A DNA stretch of 64,000 nucleotides. It comes from Ancylobacter polymorphus (GTDB lineage Bacteria > Pseudomonadota > Alphaproteobacteria > Rhizobiales > Xanthobacteraceae). The stretch spans positions 1,615,501 through 1,679,500 of the forward strand of contig NZ_CP083239.1 in NCBI RefSeq assembly GCF_022836935.1, read 5' to 3'. This document shows positions 16,230 through 24,922 of this stretch, in pieces. Under the pieces are notes generated by a model. That model was not told the DNA's origin. It made no database searches and saw only the letters and a list, made by a program, of their open reading frames with translations. The translations under genes and the position numbers were made by a program. How positions within the stretch are numbered: the stretch's first letter is position 1; the number at the start of each line of letters is the position of its first letter.

Positions 16230-17750
16230 ATGAACATGATTGCTGAGAATTTCACCTTCCTCTACCACGGGTTCGGCATCGCCTCCGATCCGTTCAACAT
16301 CCTGCTGATGGCCATCGGCATTCTGCTGGGTGTCATCATCGGCGTGCTGCCGGGCCTCGGTGGCGCCAATGGCGTCGCCATCCTGCTGCCGCTCACCTTC
16401 TCCATGTCGCCGACCTCGGCGATCATCCTGTTGACCTGCATCTACTGGGGCGCGCTGTTCGGCGGCGCCATCACCTCGGTGCTGTTCAACATTCCGGGCG
16501 AGCCCTGGTCGGTGGCCACAACCTTCGACGGCCATCCGATGGCGCGTTCGGGGCGGGCCGGCGAAGCGCTGACGGCGGCGTTCACCTCGTCCTTTGTCGG
16601 TGCGTTCTTCGCGATCGTCATGATCACGCTGATCGCCCCGCTGGTCGCGCAATTCGCGCTCCAGTTCGGACCCGCCGAGAAGTTCGCGGTCTACTTCCTC
16701 GCCTTCGCCTCCTTCGTCGGCATGAGTAAGGAACCGCCGGCCAAGACCATCGTCTCCATGATGATCGGCTTCGCCCTGGCGGCGGTCGGCCTCGACATGG
16801 TGACCGGCCAGCTGCGCCTGACCTTCGGCATCACCGAACTGCTCAACGGCTTCGACTTCCTCATCGCGGTCATCGGTCTCTTCGGCATCGGCGAAATCCT
16901 GCTGACGATGGAAGAAGGCCTGGAGTTCCGCGGCAAGGCGGCGAAGATCGACCCGAAGGTGGTGTGGAAGACCTGGAAGACGCTTCCGCGCTACTGGATG
17001 ACCTCGCTGCGCTCCTGCATCATCGGCTGCTGGATGGGCATCACCCCGGCGGGCGCTACCCCGGCCTCCTTCATGGCCTATGGCATCGCCAAGCGCGTGT
17101 CGAAGAACGGCAAGAACTTCGGCAATGGCGAGATCGAGGGCGTCGTCGCTCCCGAAACCGCCGCCCACGCTGCCGGTACCGCCGCCATGCTGCCGATGCT
17201 GGCGCTGGGCGTTCCCGGTTCGCCGACCGCCGCGGTTCTGCTCGGCGGCCTGCTGATCTGGGGTCTGCAGCCCGGCCCGATGCTCTTCGTCGAGCAGGCC
17301 GAATTCGTGTGGGGCCTCATCGCCTCCATGTATCTCGGCAACATCGTCGGCCTGATCCTCGTGCTGACCACGGTGCCGCTGTTCGCCTCGATCCTGCGCA
17401 TCCCCTTCTCGATCATCGCCCCGGTGATCCTGGTGATCTGCGCCATCGGTGCCTACACGGTGAACAACAACGTGTTCGACGTGATCATGATGATGGTGTT
17501 TGGCGTCCTCGGCTACCTCCTGAAGAAGACGAACTACCCGCTGGCGCCGCTGGTGCTGGCCATCGTGCTCGGCGACAGCGCCGAGGAAGCCTTCCGCCAG
17601 GCCCTGCTGTCTTCCGGCGGCGCCATCTCGGTGTTCTGGTCGAACGGGCTGGTGTCCTCGATCATGGGTCTCGGCCTCATCGCCGGCCTGTGGCCGCTGA
17701 TCGGCCTGGCGTTCAGCAAGCTGCGCGGCACCTCCGCCCAGCCGGCCTGA
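16230..17750 (+). CDS. Tripartite tricarboxylate transporter large membrane subunit (TctA family)
   Basis: A 506-residue membrane protein with ten or more hydrophobic segments, forming the transport channel driven by an ion gradient. Conserved blocks include GVLPGLGGANGVAILLPLTF near residue 38 and YWGALFGGAITSVLFNIPGE near residue 72, which are diagnostic for TctA. AAGGGGA precedes the ATG at 16230. It is the last transporter gene; a GC-rich hairpin follows at 17767-17794. Confidence 0.94.
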   Translation: MNMIAENFTFLYHGFGIASDPFNILLMAIGILLGVIIGVLPGLGGANGVAILLPLTFSMSPTSAIILLTCIYWGALFGGAITSVLFNIPGEPWSVATTFDGHPMARSGRAGEALTAAFTSSFVGAFFAIVMITLIAPLVAQFALQFGPAEKFAVYFLAFASFVGMSKEPPAKTIVSMMIGFALAAVGLDMVTGQLRLTFGITELLNGFDFLIAVIGLFGIGEILLTMEEGLEFRGKAAKIDPKVVWKTWKTLPRYWMTSLRSCIIGCWMGITPAGATPASFMAYGIAKRVSKNGKNFGNGEIEGVVAPETAAHAAGTAAMLPMLALGVPGSPTAAVLLGGLLIWGLQPGPMLFVEQAEFVWGLIASMYLGNIVGLILVLTTVPLFASILRIPFSIIAPVILVICAIGAYTVNNNVFDVIMMMVFGVLGYLLKKTNYPLAPLVLAIVLGDSAEEAFRQALLSSGGAISVFWSNGLVSSIMGLGLIAGLWPLIGLAFSKLRGTSAQPA

Positions 17751-17766
17751 GCCCGGTAAGCAACGG

Positions 17767-17794
17767 ACCCGCCGCGCGGCAGCGTGCGGCGGGT
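17767..17794 (+). terminator. GC-rich stem after tctA
   Basis: ACCCGCCGC (17767-17775) pairs perfectly with GCGGCGGGT (17786-17794). No T run follows, so termination here may be weak or factor-dependent. Confidence 0.5.
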
Positions 17795-18082
17795 TCAGCC
17801 ACGAGAAGATGATGCAATGTCATCTGCCTCGGGCGCCCAGGCGAAGGGCGGGGCCAATCGCTCTTCCGCCGAATCCCTCGCCCCCGGAGAGGGAAATCGG
17901 GCCATCAACGGTCGCGGGATATTCCGGCGCCCGAGCCACGCAGCAGAAGGTGGCCGGCGGATGGAAGCGCGAACCGACGTTTCGGGGGGACGGGAGGCAA
18001 CGCCAATGATCTACGCCGATACGGAGCTTCATCGCCGATGCCCAGGGCCGACGCCCGGGCGCAGGCAGGGGATGGAAGCCTC
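17795..18082 (+). other. Intergenic stretch before the GntR gene, no convincing gene
   Basis: About 290 bases with only short open frames that overlap one another and show no family sequence. It probably carries the promoter of the GntR gene, but I cannot point to a clear -35/-10 pair. Confidence 0.4.
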
Positions 18083-18811
18083 ATGATGAGCGTCGAGAGC
18101 ACGATCCGCCGGGTCAATGGAGGAGCGGCCAAGCTCTCCGTGGCACCGCTCGAAGACACCTCCACCTTCAAGAACCGCGCCTATACCGCGCTGAAGGAGG
18201 TGATCGTCTCGCTCAACATCTACGACCAGGCCGGCGAGGTGCGCCTCGACGAGCGCCAGCTGGCGCAGAGCCTCGGGGTCAGCCGTACCCCGGTGCGCGA
18301 GGCGATGGCCCAGCTGGAACGCGAGGGGTTCGTTCATTCCGTGCCCCGGCGGGGCATCTATGTGGTGCGCAAGACGCGCCGCGAAGTCATCGAGATGATC
18401 CAGGTCTGGGCGGCGCTGGAAAGCCTCGCCGCCCGGCTGATCACCGTCCATGCCAGCGACGAGGAGATCGGCCGGCTGCGGCAGATGTTCGCCTCCTTCG
18501 ACGAGGCCGGCGGCCCGCATGCCAAGCTGGACGAGTATTCGGAGGTGAACATCCAGTTTCACCAGACGATCATCGCCATGGGCGGCAACGGCATTCTGGT
18601 CAATCTGGCGGAAAACCTGTTCACCCATATGCGGATGATCCGTCGCAAGACCATCGGCGAGGAGAACCGGGCCGACCGCTCGATCCAGGACCATCTCGCC
18701 ATCATCCAGGCGCTGGAAGCGCGCGACACCGATGCGGCCGAGGTGCTGGTGCGCAACCACGCCCTCGGCCTCGCCGACCACGTCGCGCGCTACGCCGACT
18801 ATCTCGAATAG
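18083..18811 (+). CDS. GntR family (FadR-type, FCD domain) transcriptional regulator
   Basis: A 242-residue regulator with an N-terminal winged helix (about residues 25-90, containing QSLGVSRTPVREAMAQLE) and an all-helical C-terminal FCD domain that normally binds a small carboxylate, with ligand-binding histidine candidates at FHQT and DHLAI. The start at 18083 follows GGAAG; an upstream ATG at 18038 would add a tail unlike the family. Its position directly after the tct operon suggests that it controls the transporter in response to the transported acid. A strong terminator follows at 18852. Confidence 0.9.
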   Translation: MMSVESTIRRVNGGAAKLSVAPLEDTSTFKNRAYTALKEVIVSLNIYDQAGEVRLDERQLAQSLGVSRTPVREAMAQLEREGFVHSVPRRGIYVVRKTRREVIEMIQVWAALESLAARLITVHASDEEIGRLRQMFASFDEAGGPHAKLDEYSEVNIQFHQTIIAMGGNGILVNLAENLFTHMRMIRRKTIGEENRADRSIQDHLAIIQALEARDTDAAEVLVRNHALGLADHVARYADYLE

Positions 18812-18851
18812 GGGCCGCGCCACCGCGACGGCGTCCTATCCGACACTTCGA

Positions 18852-18885
18852 CCCGGCGGGTTCCTCGACCCCGCCGGGCTTTTTT
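18852..18885 (+). terminator. Rho-independent terminator after the GntR gene
   Basis: CCCGGCGGG (18852-18860) and CCCGCCGGG (18870-18878) form a perfect nine-pair stem followed by C and six T residues: a textbook terminator. Confidence 0.9.
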
Positions 18886-19056
18886 GCATGGGGGCGGCGA
18901 GGTGTGGCGCGGCTGCACCGGCGTCGCGCCTTCGGTCGTGCGCGGCAGACCGGCCGTTGCGCCCTTGCGGTGATTGGGTTACCCACGCTTCAGGTCCACC
19001 ATAGGACCCCATCCCATCGACGAACCGACCGACCTGCTGCGGAGGAGCCGTCCGGC

Positions 19057-19518
19057 ATGCTGCGCTCGCTGACCGATTTCATCGCCGAGATTGCCGGGGG
19101 CGGTCGCGAGACCTCCGCCTTTGCCGAGAACGATTACCGGCTGGCGGCGGCCGCGCTGCTGGTGCATGTCGTCACCATTGACGGCGTGATCGGCGCCGAC
19201 GAGATGGACAAGCTGCGCCGCCTGCTCGCCGCCCGCTTCACCTTGTCCGAGGACGACGCGGAAAAGCTGCTGGAGGCCGCCATCGCCCGCGACGCCGAGG
19301 CGGTGGACCTTTACGCTTTCACCAGCGTGCTCAACCGCGCCATGGACGAAGAGGGCCGCCGGCGGGTGGTGGAGATGATGTTCGAGGTCGCCTATGCCGA
19401 TGGCGGGCTGACCGAGTTCGAGGACAATCTGGTGTGGCGGGCGGCGGAACTGCTCAACGTCACCTCCCGCGACCGGGTGGACATCCGCAAGCGCGTGCGC
19501 GACGCCTTCGAGGGCTGA
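19057..19518 (+). CDS. TerB family protein
   Basis: A 153-residue, acidic, all-helical cytosolic protein of the TerB/DjlA-like superfamily. Two repeats with the family pattern are visible: VVTIDGVIGADEMDKLRRLL near residues 37-56 and a second, FEVAYADGGLTEFEDNLVWR, near residues 109-128. The superfamily is linked to tellurite resistance and stress responses, but this solitary form has no known reaction, and no ter operon surrounds it. GGAGGAG nine bases before the ATG at 19057 fixes the start. Confidence 0.83.
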   Translation: MLRSLTDFIAEIAGGGRETSAFAENDYRLAAAALLVHVVTIDGVIGADEMDKLRRLLAARFTLSEDDAEKLLEAAIARDAEAVDLYAFTSVLNRAMDEEGRRRVVEMMFEVAYADGGLTEFEDNLVWRAAELLNVTSRDRVDIRKRVRDAFEG

Positions 19519-19643
19519 GGCCGGCTTAGGCTTCCTCGCGCGTGGCAGGCGAGCGCGGGGTTGAGGCGCGGCGCGAATCGTGGCGTCATCCTTGCTTGCG
19601 GGGAGACCCAGCACTCTCCGCCCCGTTCGTGCCGCACGAGATC

Positions 19644-20405
19644 ATGGCTGTCGCAGAAACCCCGCTTCCCATCCTCATCGTGCTCCATCAGGAGCATTCC
19701 TCGCCCGGCCGCGTCGGGCGCCTTCTGGCCGAGCGCGGGCACAGGCTCGACATAAGACGGCCCTGCCTCGGCGATGAACTCCCCACCACGCTCGCCGGTC
19801 ATGCCGGGGCGGTGGTATTCGGCGGACCGCAAAGCGCCAATGACTGCCATGATTATGTGCGGGCCGAGATCGACTGGATCGGCGTGCCGCTGCGCGAGGG
19901 CAAGCCCTATCTCGGCATCTGCCTCGGCGCGCAGATGCTGGCGCGGCAGCTTGGAGCGCGGGTTGCCCCGCACCCCGACGGGCTGGTCGAGATCGGCTAT
20001 TACCCGATCCGCGCCACCGAGGCGGGCGCGCGGATGCTGCACGCGCCGGCCGCGTCAACCTTGCCCGGCCCGGCCTGGCCCGACCATGTCTATCACTGGC
20101 ACAGCGAGGGGTTTGAGCTTCCCAGCGGTGCGGAACTGCTGGCGAAGGGCCCGACCTTTCCCAACCAGGCCTTCCGCTACGGCCCCCGCGCCTTCGGCAT
20201 CCAGTTTCACCCTGAGGTGACGCATCACATGATGTGCCGCTGGACGGTGCAGGGCGGCGAGCGGCTGGACCTGCCGGGCGCCCGCCCGCGCCGGGCGCAT
20301 TTCACCGACCGCCTGCAGCATGATGCGCGGATCCGGCTCTGGCTGGAGGCGTTTCTCGGCCGCTGGCTGGGCGATGAGAACGCGCCGTCCGCTTCCGGCC
20401 ATTAG
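19644..20405 (+). CDS. Class I glutamine amidotransferase (GMP synthase-like domain)
   Basis: A stand-alone 253-residue GATase1 protein. The catalytic triad is complete: Cys93 in LGICLGAQ, and His189 and Glu191 in GIQFHPEV; VVFGGPQSA gives the oxyanion region near residues 57-65. Such proteins release ammonia from glutamine or hydrolyse gamma-glutamyl compounds; the partner or substrate here is unknown, and no synthase subunit lies next to it. The start could be further upstream, since no strong ribosome site precedes the ATG at 19644. It is convergent with mucR and ends before a terminator at 20453. Confidence 0.85.
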   Translation: MAVAETPLPILIVLHQEHSSPGRVGRLLAERGHRLDIRRPCLGDELPTTLAGHAGAVVFGGPQSANDCHDYVRAEIDWIGVPLREGKPYLGICLGAQMLARQLGARVAPHPDGLVEIGYYPIRATEAGARMLHAPAASTLPGPAWPDHVYHWHSEGFELPSGAELLAKGPTFPNQAFRYGPRAFGIQFHPEVTHHMMCRWTVQGGERLDLPGARPRRAHFTDRLQHDARIRLWLEAFLGRWLGDENAPSASGH

Positions 20406-20452
20406 GCCGCCGCCCGCCGGCGGGCGGCATCGCCGAGGAGCCAGGCGAAAAA

Positions 20453-20480
20453 GGCCGCGCGGTTGCCCGCGCGGCCTTTT
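20453..20480. terminator. Two-way terminator between the amidotransferase and mucR
   Basis: GGCCGCGCG (20453-20461) and CGCGCGGCC (20468-20476) form a nine-pair stem, flanked by A residues on the left and T residues on the right, so it can act on both strands. Confidence 0.85.
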
Positions 20481-20508
20481 CTCATTCGCTCTTATAACCT
20501 TACGCAAA

Positions 20509-20529
20509 CCGCCAGCGAACCGCTGGCGG
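20509..20529 (-). terminator. Terminator of mucR
   Basis: CCGCCAGCG (20509-20517) and CGCTGGCGG (20521-20529) pair perfectly around a three-base loop a few bases after the mucR stop; on the minus strand TTT follows. Confidence 0.6.
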
Positions 20530-20535
20530 TGCGTC

Positions 20536-21000
20536 TCAGGCCACCTTCTTGGCGCGACCGCGCGGCTTGGCCGCCGGGGCCGGCGCGGGCTTCTTGCGCT
20601 GCTGGCCGAGGCCCATCTTCTTGGCCAGATTGGAGCGTGCCTCGGCATAGCTGGGGGCGACCATGGGATAGTCGTTCGGCAGGCCCCATTTGGCGCGGTA
20701 TTCTTCCGGCGTCATGTTGTACTTCGTGCGCAGATGACGCTTCAGCGACTTGAACTTCAGCCCGTCTTCCAGGCAGATGATATATTCCGGCGTCACCGAC
20801 TTCTTCACCGGCACCGCAGGCTTCAGCACCTCTTCGACGACAGCCGGAGCGGGAGCGGAGAGGCGAAGCAGGGCACCGTGGACCTTGGCGATCAGGTCGG
20901 GAAGTTCGGCGGCGGGCACCGAGTTGTTGCCGACAAATGCCGCAACGACATCCGCAGTGAGGCCGAGATAATCAGCCGACACGCTTTCCTGCTCAGACAT
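20536..21000 (-). CDS. mucR: MucR/Ros family transcriptional regulator
   Basis: A 154-residue zinc-finger-type regulator that in Rhizobiales controls exopolysaccharide, motility and cell-cycle genes and often represses itself. The finger region runs from about residue 76: Cys76, Asp79 and His89 fit the MucR ligand set, but the position four residues after His89, a histidine in classic MucR, is Lys93. The body [20 protein letters not shown] and a Lys/Ala-rich tail (residues 135-154) are typical. A promoter with TTGACG and TAAATC lies just upstream in AT-rich DNA. Family assignment is firm; zinc binding is uncertain. Confidence 0.92.
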   Translation of the reverse strand: MSEQESVSADYLGLTADVVAAFVGNNSVPAAELPDLIAKVHGALLRLSAPAPAVVEEVLKPAVPVKKSVTPEYIICLEDGLKFKSLKRHLRTKYNMTPEEYRAKWGLPNDYPMVAPSYAEARSNLAKKMGLGQQRKKPAPAPAAKPRGRAKKVA

Positions 21001-21026
21001 CTATTTTCTCCATTGAGACTGAGATC

Positions 21027-21054
21027 GATTTAACATCAAACGGGCAAACGTCAA
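21027..21054 (-). promoter_or_regulatory. Predicted mucR promoter
   Basis: On the minus strand TTGACG (21049-21054), a 16-base spacer and TAAATC (21027-21032) lie about 27 bases before the mucR start, in a markedly AT-rich stretch of the kind MucR itself binds. Confidence 0.5.
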
Positions 21055-21153
21055 TAAGCAATTGACAAGCAAAGCGGCGTCCGTATGGCAGCTTTCTCGG
21101 CTCTAAATGAAAAATACCAGGCCGAGCCTTCTGTTTTGGAGGCTTCCACTGAC

Positions 21154-21414
21154 TCACGGCCTCGCTGCGGCGGCTTCTGACCAAGTCGAACGAAGTGGCG
21201 CGCCGGAAAAGGTTTTTCGCCCGCGCCGGCCACGCGCGCCGCCAAGACTAAAAGGGTGCCTTTGTACTGCCCCAGCGTCACGGGGTGACGTCAGCCATGA
21301 CTGAATGTGGCTAAAAATAATCGGATCGACATGCACAATTTCTTGATGAAGCCGGTCGCTAAGTACAATCTCTGAGCGGCCGGGGCACAGCTCACACTTA
21401 CTCGAATCACTCAT
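21154..21414 (-). CDS. Doubtful small ORF coupled to tenA
   Basis: An 86-residue frame whose ATG overlaps the tenA stop in an ATGAGTGA junction, which would couple their translation. The first 40 residues (with a CELC pair at residues 7-10) have balanced composition, but third codon positions are much less GC-rich than in neighbouring genes, and the second half is Arg/Ala-rich like non-coding frames here. I recognise no family. The rest of the 406-base gap 21001-21406 holds only the mucR promoter. Confidence 0.2.
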   Translation of the reverse strand: MSDSSKCELCPGRSEIVLSDRLHQEIVHVDPIIFSHIQSWLTSPRDAGAVQRHPFSLGGARGRRGRKTFSGAPLRSTWSEAAAARP

Positions 21415-22051
21415 AGATGTGATCGAAGAAAGCCCGCTCCAGCGTCACGGCGCGGCGGAAAAAGGCGGCGGCATCGGCGCGCCCGGCGTCGTCGATGACC
21501 GCGCCAACCCGGTCGAGTTCGCCGCGCAGCCAGGTGACGAAGCCACGGAAGCCATCATTATTGTGCAAAGTAATCCATTCCGCATGCACGAAGTCCGGTG
21601 GCAGTGCCTCACCCGGGCGGTCGGCCCAGCTCAAATAGAGCCATTCGGCGACGGTGAGCACGGCGAGGCAGTTTGCATAGCCGCGGCTGGCGGCGGCATC
21701 CTTCATCAGGGTCTGGAAGCCGGCGGTGGGTGCGGTGAGCACGGGATGCGCCCGCTCCGCCTCCGGCACGCCGAGCGCGACGAAGGCGCGCTGGAAATAG
21801 GTGTTCTCGTCGCTGGTGATCATGGCCGCGAACTGGGCGAAGCGGATGCGCGAGTCGAAGCGGTCGGCGGTGGCGATGGCCATGCCAAGCAGAGCGACGA
21901 AACCGTCGATGAACTGATAGTCCTGCGCGAGGTAGCGGCGCATGACATCGGGCGCCACGGCGCCGGCGAAGATCTCGCGGACGAAACGGTGCTCGACACA
22001 GGCCTGCCAGTCCTGTGCGTTCACCTGCCGAAGTTCATCGCTGAAGCTCAT
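21407..22051 (-). CDS. TenA family protein (TenA_E type)
   Basis: A 214-residue all-helical protein of the TenA/thiaminase II family, which salvages pyrimidine pieces of thiamine. Family blocks are the DYQFIDGFVALLG segment near residues 44-56 and AEWLYLSW near 138-145. The catalytic Cys of classic TenA (in a PCYW-type block) is absent; the aligned AEWLY has a glutamate, the pattern of the TenA_E subgroup, whose members act on amino- or formylamino-HMP. No thiamine riboswitch is visible upstream and no thi genes are adjacent, so it may act alone in salvage. Confidence 0.82.
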   Translation of the reverse strand: MSFSDELRQVNAQDWQACVEHRFVREIFAGAVAPDVMRRYLAQDYQFIDGFVALLGMAIATADRFDSRIRFAQFAAMITSDENTYFQRAFVALGVPEAERAHPVLTAPTAGFQTLMKDAAASRGYANCLAVLTVAEWLYLSWADRPGEALPPDFVHAEWITLHNNDGFRGFVTWLRGELDRVGAVIDDAGRADAAAFFRRAVTLERAFFDHIYE

Positions 22052-22202
22052 CGTTCCTCTCCGCCGTGTGTCCGTCGTCGGGAGTTTATCTAGAGCCCTT
22101 TGCAGACAAGTGAAATCATTGGCTGAGGAAGAGCGGCACTATCCTTAACGCCCCCCAGCATGTCGGGTCGCGCGGGTAAGATGTGAGGCGGCAGGGTGGC
22201 GT

Positions 22203-23012
22203 TCACATGCGGATCGACTGCCCGCCATCGACGACGAGCACATGGCCGTTGACGAAGGAGGCCTCATCCGACGCCAGGAACACCGCGGCGGCGCCGATTT
22301 CCGGCGGATGACCCCAGCGCCCGATGGGCACGCGGGTGTCGACGAAGGCGGAGAAGGCGGCGTCGGCGACCAGGCCGGCATTGGTTTCGGTGGCGAACAT
22401 GCCGGGCGCGATGGCGTTGCTGGTGATGCCGACGCGGGCGTAGTCCACCGCCAGCGCCCGCATCAGCCCGGAGAGTCCGGCCTTGGCGGCGGTGTAGACC
22501 GGGTCGTGCCGGTTGGCGATGTGGGCGGCGATGGAGGTGACGGTGATCAGCCGGCCATGGCGGTGCGCCACCATGTGCTCGGCCGCCTCGCGCGCCAGCA
22601 GCATCGGGCCGACGAGATCGGTGGCGATCAGCGCCGTGGCTTCACCGGCGGTGAAGTCCTTCAGCGGCCGGCGGTCGCGCGCGCCGACATTGTTGACGAG
22701 AATGTCGAGCCGGCCGTGTTCCGCCGCGATGGCGGCGATGGCGGCGCGCCCGGCAGCGGTGTCGGCGATATCGAACGGGGCGATGCCGACCGGCCGGCCC
22801 GTGGCCGCCGCCAGCGCCGTCGCCGCCGCCTCCAGCCGCCCAACATGGCGGCCATTGATGATGACCTGCGCGCCGGCAGCGGCGAGCGCCTTGGCCATTT
22901 CGAAGCCGAGCCCGCGCCCGGCCCCGGTCACCAGCGCGACCCGCCCGTCGAGGCGGAAGGGGCGCGGCAGGCGATCGGGTGTGGAGGCGGCAGGCGGCGG
23001 TAAAATAGTCAT
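22203..23012 (-). CDS. SDR family oxidoreductase (gluconate 5-dehydrogenase-like)
   Basis: A 269-residue classical short-chain dehydrogenase. The cofactor motif TGAGRGLG is near residues 30-37, the NNVGA block near 107-111 and the catalytic Tyr-x3-Lys in YTAAK near residue 174, preceded by the catalytic Ser of TSIAAH. The C-terminal segment ADEASFVNGHVLVVDGGQS is standard. Sequence flavour is closest to gluconate 5-dehydrogenase and 3-oxoacyl reductase relatives; the substrate is unknown. It is divergent from the urate oxidase operon. Confidence 0.86.
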   Translation of the reverse strand: MTILPPPAASTPDRLPRPFRLDGRVALVTGAGRGLGFEMAKALAAAGAQVIINGRHVGRLEAAATALAAATGRPVGIAPFDIADTAAGRAAIAAIAAEHGRLDILVNNVGARDRRPLKDFTAGEATALIATDLVGPMLLAREAAEHMVAHRHGRLITVTSIAAHIANRHDPVYTAAKAGLSGLMRALAVDYARVGITSNAIAPGMFATETNAGLVADAAFSAFVDTRVPIGRWGHPPEIGAAAVFLASDEASFVNGHVLVVDGGQSIRM

Positions 23013-23175
23013 GATGAACTCGGTTTGGGCAGGGGCGCGCAGTTTCGCCTGCCCGGCCGACCGGCGCCACCCGCTTCCGCGACGATCCGCGCTGCGGCGT
23101 TTCGGTCCGGCCGGTCCGGGTGACTTCCGCGCCGCGCGCCGCGGTGCCAGACTGGCATCGGTTTCGCATAAGTGA

Positions 23176-23188
23176 TCGTTCCGAACGA
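23176..23188. promoter_or_regulatory. Perfect dyad upstream of the purine operon
   Basis: TCGTTC-C-GAACGA (23176-23188) has perfect six-base arms, 28 bases before the urate oxidase start and between divergent genes, so it is a candidate operator for the purine operon. No regulator gene lies adjacent. Confidence 0.4.
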
Positions 23189-23215
23189 CCGATCCGCAGC
23201 CGGGGGACAGTGCCG

Positions 23216-24055
23216 ATGCCGCTCATTTCCAACAGCTACGGCAAGGGCCGGGTACGCATCATGCGCGTTGCGCGCGACAGCGCCCGCCATGAGGTGCGCG
23301 AGCTTTCCGTGCAGGCGATGCTGACCGGCGACTTCGCCGCCGCCTACACGCAGGGCGACAACCGGCAGGTGATCGCCACCGATTCGATCAAGAACATCAT
23401 CAACATCGTTGCCCGCGACCATGTCGGGGCGGAGAACGAAGTGTTCGCCGGCGTGCTGGCGCAGTATTTCCTCGACCGCTACCCCCATGTCGCCGCCGTC
23501 TCCATCACCGCCCATGAGACAAAATGGCGGCGGCTGGACGTGGACGGTGCGGCGCATGACCACGCCTTCGTGCTCGACGGCAATGGCCGGCCCGTCGTCC
23601 GGCTGGAGGCGACGCGCGAGGACAGCCGCCTCGCCTCCGGCGTCGAGGGCTTCACCTTCCTCAAGACCACGCAGTCCGGCTGGGAGGATTACTGGTTCGA
23701 CGAGGCGACGACGCTGAAGCCGACCGCCGACCGGCTGTTCGCCACCGCAATGGAGGCGCAGTGGCGCTGGAGCGGCGTGCCCGCGAGCTATGAAGCCGCC
23801 AATGCGGCGGTGCTGGACGCGGCGCTGAAAGTGTTCGCCACCACCTACAGCCCCGGCGTGCAGGCGACGCTGTACCAGATGGGCGAGGCGGTGCTCGCCG
23901 CCGTGCCCGAGGTGGCCGAGATCTCCATGGCCTGCCCGAACAAGCATTACCTCCCCATCGACCTCTCGCCCTTCGGCCGCGCCTTTGACGGGCAGGTCTT
24001 CACCCCGACCGACGAGCCGCACGGCCAGATCGTCTGCACCGTCGGGCGGGGCTGA
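23216..24055 (+). CDS. Factor-independent urate hydroxylase (uricase)
   Basis: A 279-residue urate oxidase that converts urate and O2 to 5-hydroxyisourate and H2O2 without cofactor. The two-domain T-fold is evident: YTQGDNRQVIATDSIKN near residues 44-60 carries the Thr/Asp site residues, and the second repeat has the VPEVAEISMACPNKHYLPIDL segment near residues 226-246. Length matches standalone bacterial uricases. GGGGGA eight bases ahead supports the ATG at 23216. It opens the operon uricase, xanthine dehydrogenase, guanine deaminase, UraD-UraH; its product is used by the fused enzyme at 29003-29890. Confidence 0.93.
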   Translation: MPLISNSYGKGRVRIMRVARDSARHEVRELSVQAMLTGDFAAAYTQGDNRQVIATDSIKNIINIVARDHVGAENEVFAGVLAQYFLDRYPHVAAVSITAHETKWRRLDVDGAAHDHAFVLDGNGRPVVRLEATREDSRLASGVEGFTFLKTTQSGWEDYWFDEATTLKPTADRLFATAMEAQWRWSGVPASYEAANAAVLDAALKVFATTYSPGVQATLYQMGEAVLAAVPEVAEISMACPNKHYLPIDLSPFGRAFDGQVFTPTDEPHGQIVCTVGRG

Positions 24056-24088
24056 GCGGGCGGGAAGGGCGGCGGCGGGGATTGGCCG

Positions 24089-24922
24089 ATGGACCTCAAC
24101 ACGGTTTCCGAGGTGCTGCGCCCGCGCGCACGGGCGGATCTTCCCGCCGCCGGCGCGGGCGACGCGGTGCTCGGCGGCGGCACCTGGCTGTTCTCGGAGC
24201 CGCAACCTTCGGTGCGGCGGCTGGTCGATCTCTCCGGCTTCGGGTGGGAGCCTTTCCGCGCCGGGGCGGACGGGCTGAGCGTGGCCGCGACCTGCACCAT
24301 CGCCGAACTCGCCGGCGTCGAGCCGCCAGCGGAGTGGCGGGCGGCCTTCCTCATCCGCGAATGCTGCCGCTCCTTCCTCGCCTCGTTCAAGATCTGGAAC
24401 ATGGCGACGGTGGGCGGGAACATCTGCCTCGGCCTGCCGGCCGGGCCGATGATCTCCCTCGCCGTCGCGCTGGAAAGCGAGGGCGTGCTGTGGGGGCCGG
24501 ACGGGGCGGAGCGGCGGGCCCGCATCGCCGATCTCGTGCGCGGCCCGCGCGAGGTGGCGCTGGCGCCCGGGGAAGTGCTGCGCGCGGTGGAACTGCCGGC
24601 ACGGGCGCTGCGCCGCCGCGCCGCCTTCCGTCGCGCCTCGCTGACCCCGCTCGGCCGCTCCGGCGTGCTGCTGATCGGCACGCGCGCGGCGGACGGCGCC
24701 TTCGCGCTGACCGTGACGGCCGCCACAAGGCGGCCGGTGGAAATCGCCTTTGCCGCGCTGCCGGGCGCGGCGGAGCTGGCCGCGCGGCTGGCGGCGGCGA
24801 TCCCGGAGGCGCTCTATTATGACGACATGCACGGGCGGCCGGACTGGCGCCGCCACATGACGCATCTTCTCGCGCAGGAGATCCGCGACGAACTGAGTGA
24901 ACCGGGCGAGGGGCGCGCGTGA
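24089..24922 (+). CDS. Xanthine dehydrogenase, FAD-binding subunit
   Basis: A 277-residue subunit with the CO-dehydrogenase-flavoprotein fold. [11 protein letters not shown] near residues 30-40 and [16 protein letters not shown] near residues 108-123 are its FAD-binding blocks, and the C-terminal CO_deh_flav_C domain follows. It passes electrons from the iron-sulfur centres of the next gene product to NAD. Its stop overlaps the GTG start of that gene, so the two are translationally coupled. The usual XdhC insertion chaperone is not in the cluster. Confidence 0.88.
   Translation: MDLNTVSEVLRPRARADLPAAGAGDAVLGGGTWLFSEPQPSVRRLVDLSGFGWEPFRAGADGLSVAATCTIAELAGVEPPAEWRAAFLIRECCRSFLASFKIWNMATVGGNICLGLPAGPMISLAVALESEGVLWGPDGAERRARIADLVRGPREVALAPGEVLRAVELPARALRRRAAFRRASLTPLGRSGVLLIGTRAADGAFALTVTAATRRPVEIAFAALPGAAELAARLAAAIPEALYYDDMHGRPDWRRHMTHLLAQEIRDELSEPGEGRA

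Noticed and set aside
17784..18086. A 100-residue frame before the GntR gene
   Set aside because: It is low in structure, overlaps another short frame and the GntR start, and has no family sequence or ribosome site.
22052..22202. A thiamine riboswitch before tenA
   Set aside because: No CTGAGA-type or other conserved TPP core is visible on the minus strand.
23009..24865. A 618-residue minus-strand frame
   Set aside because: It is antisense to urate oxidase and the FAD subunit and contains no recognisable family.
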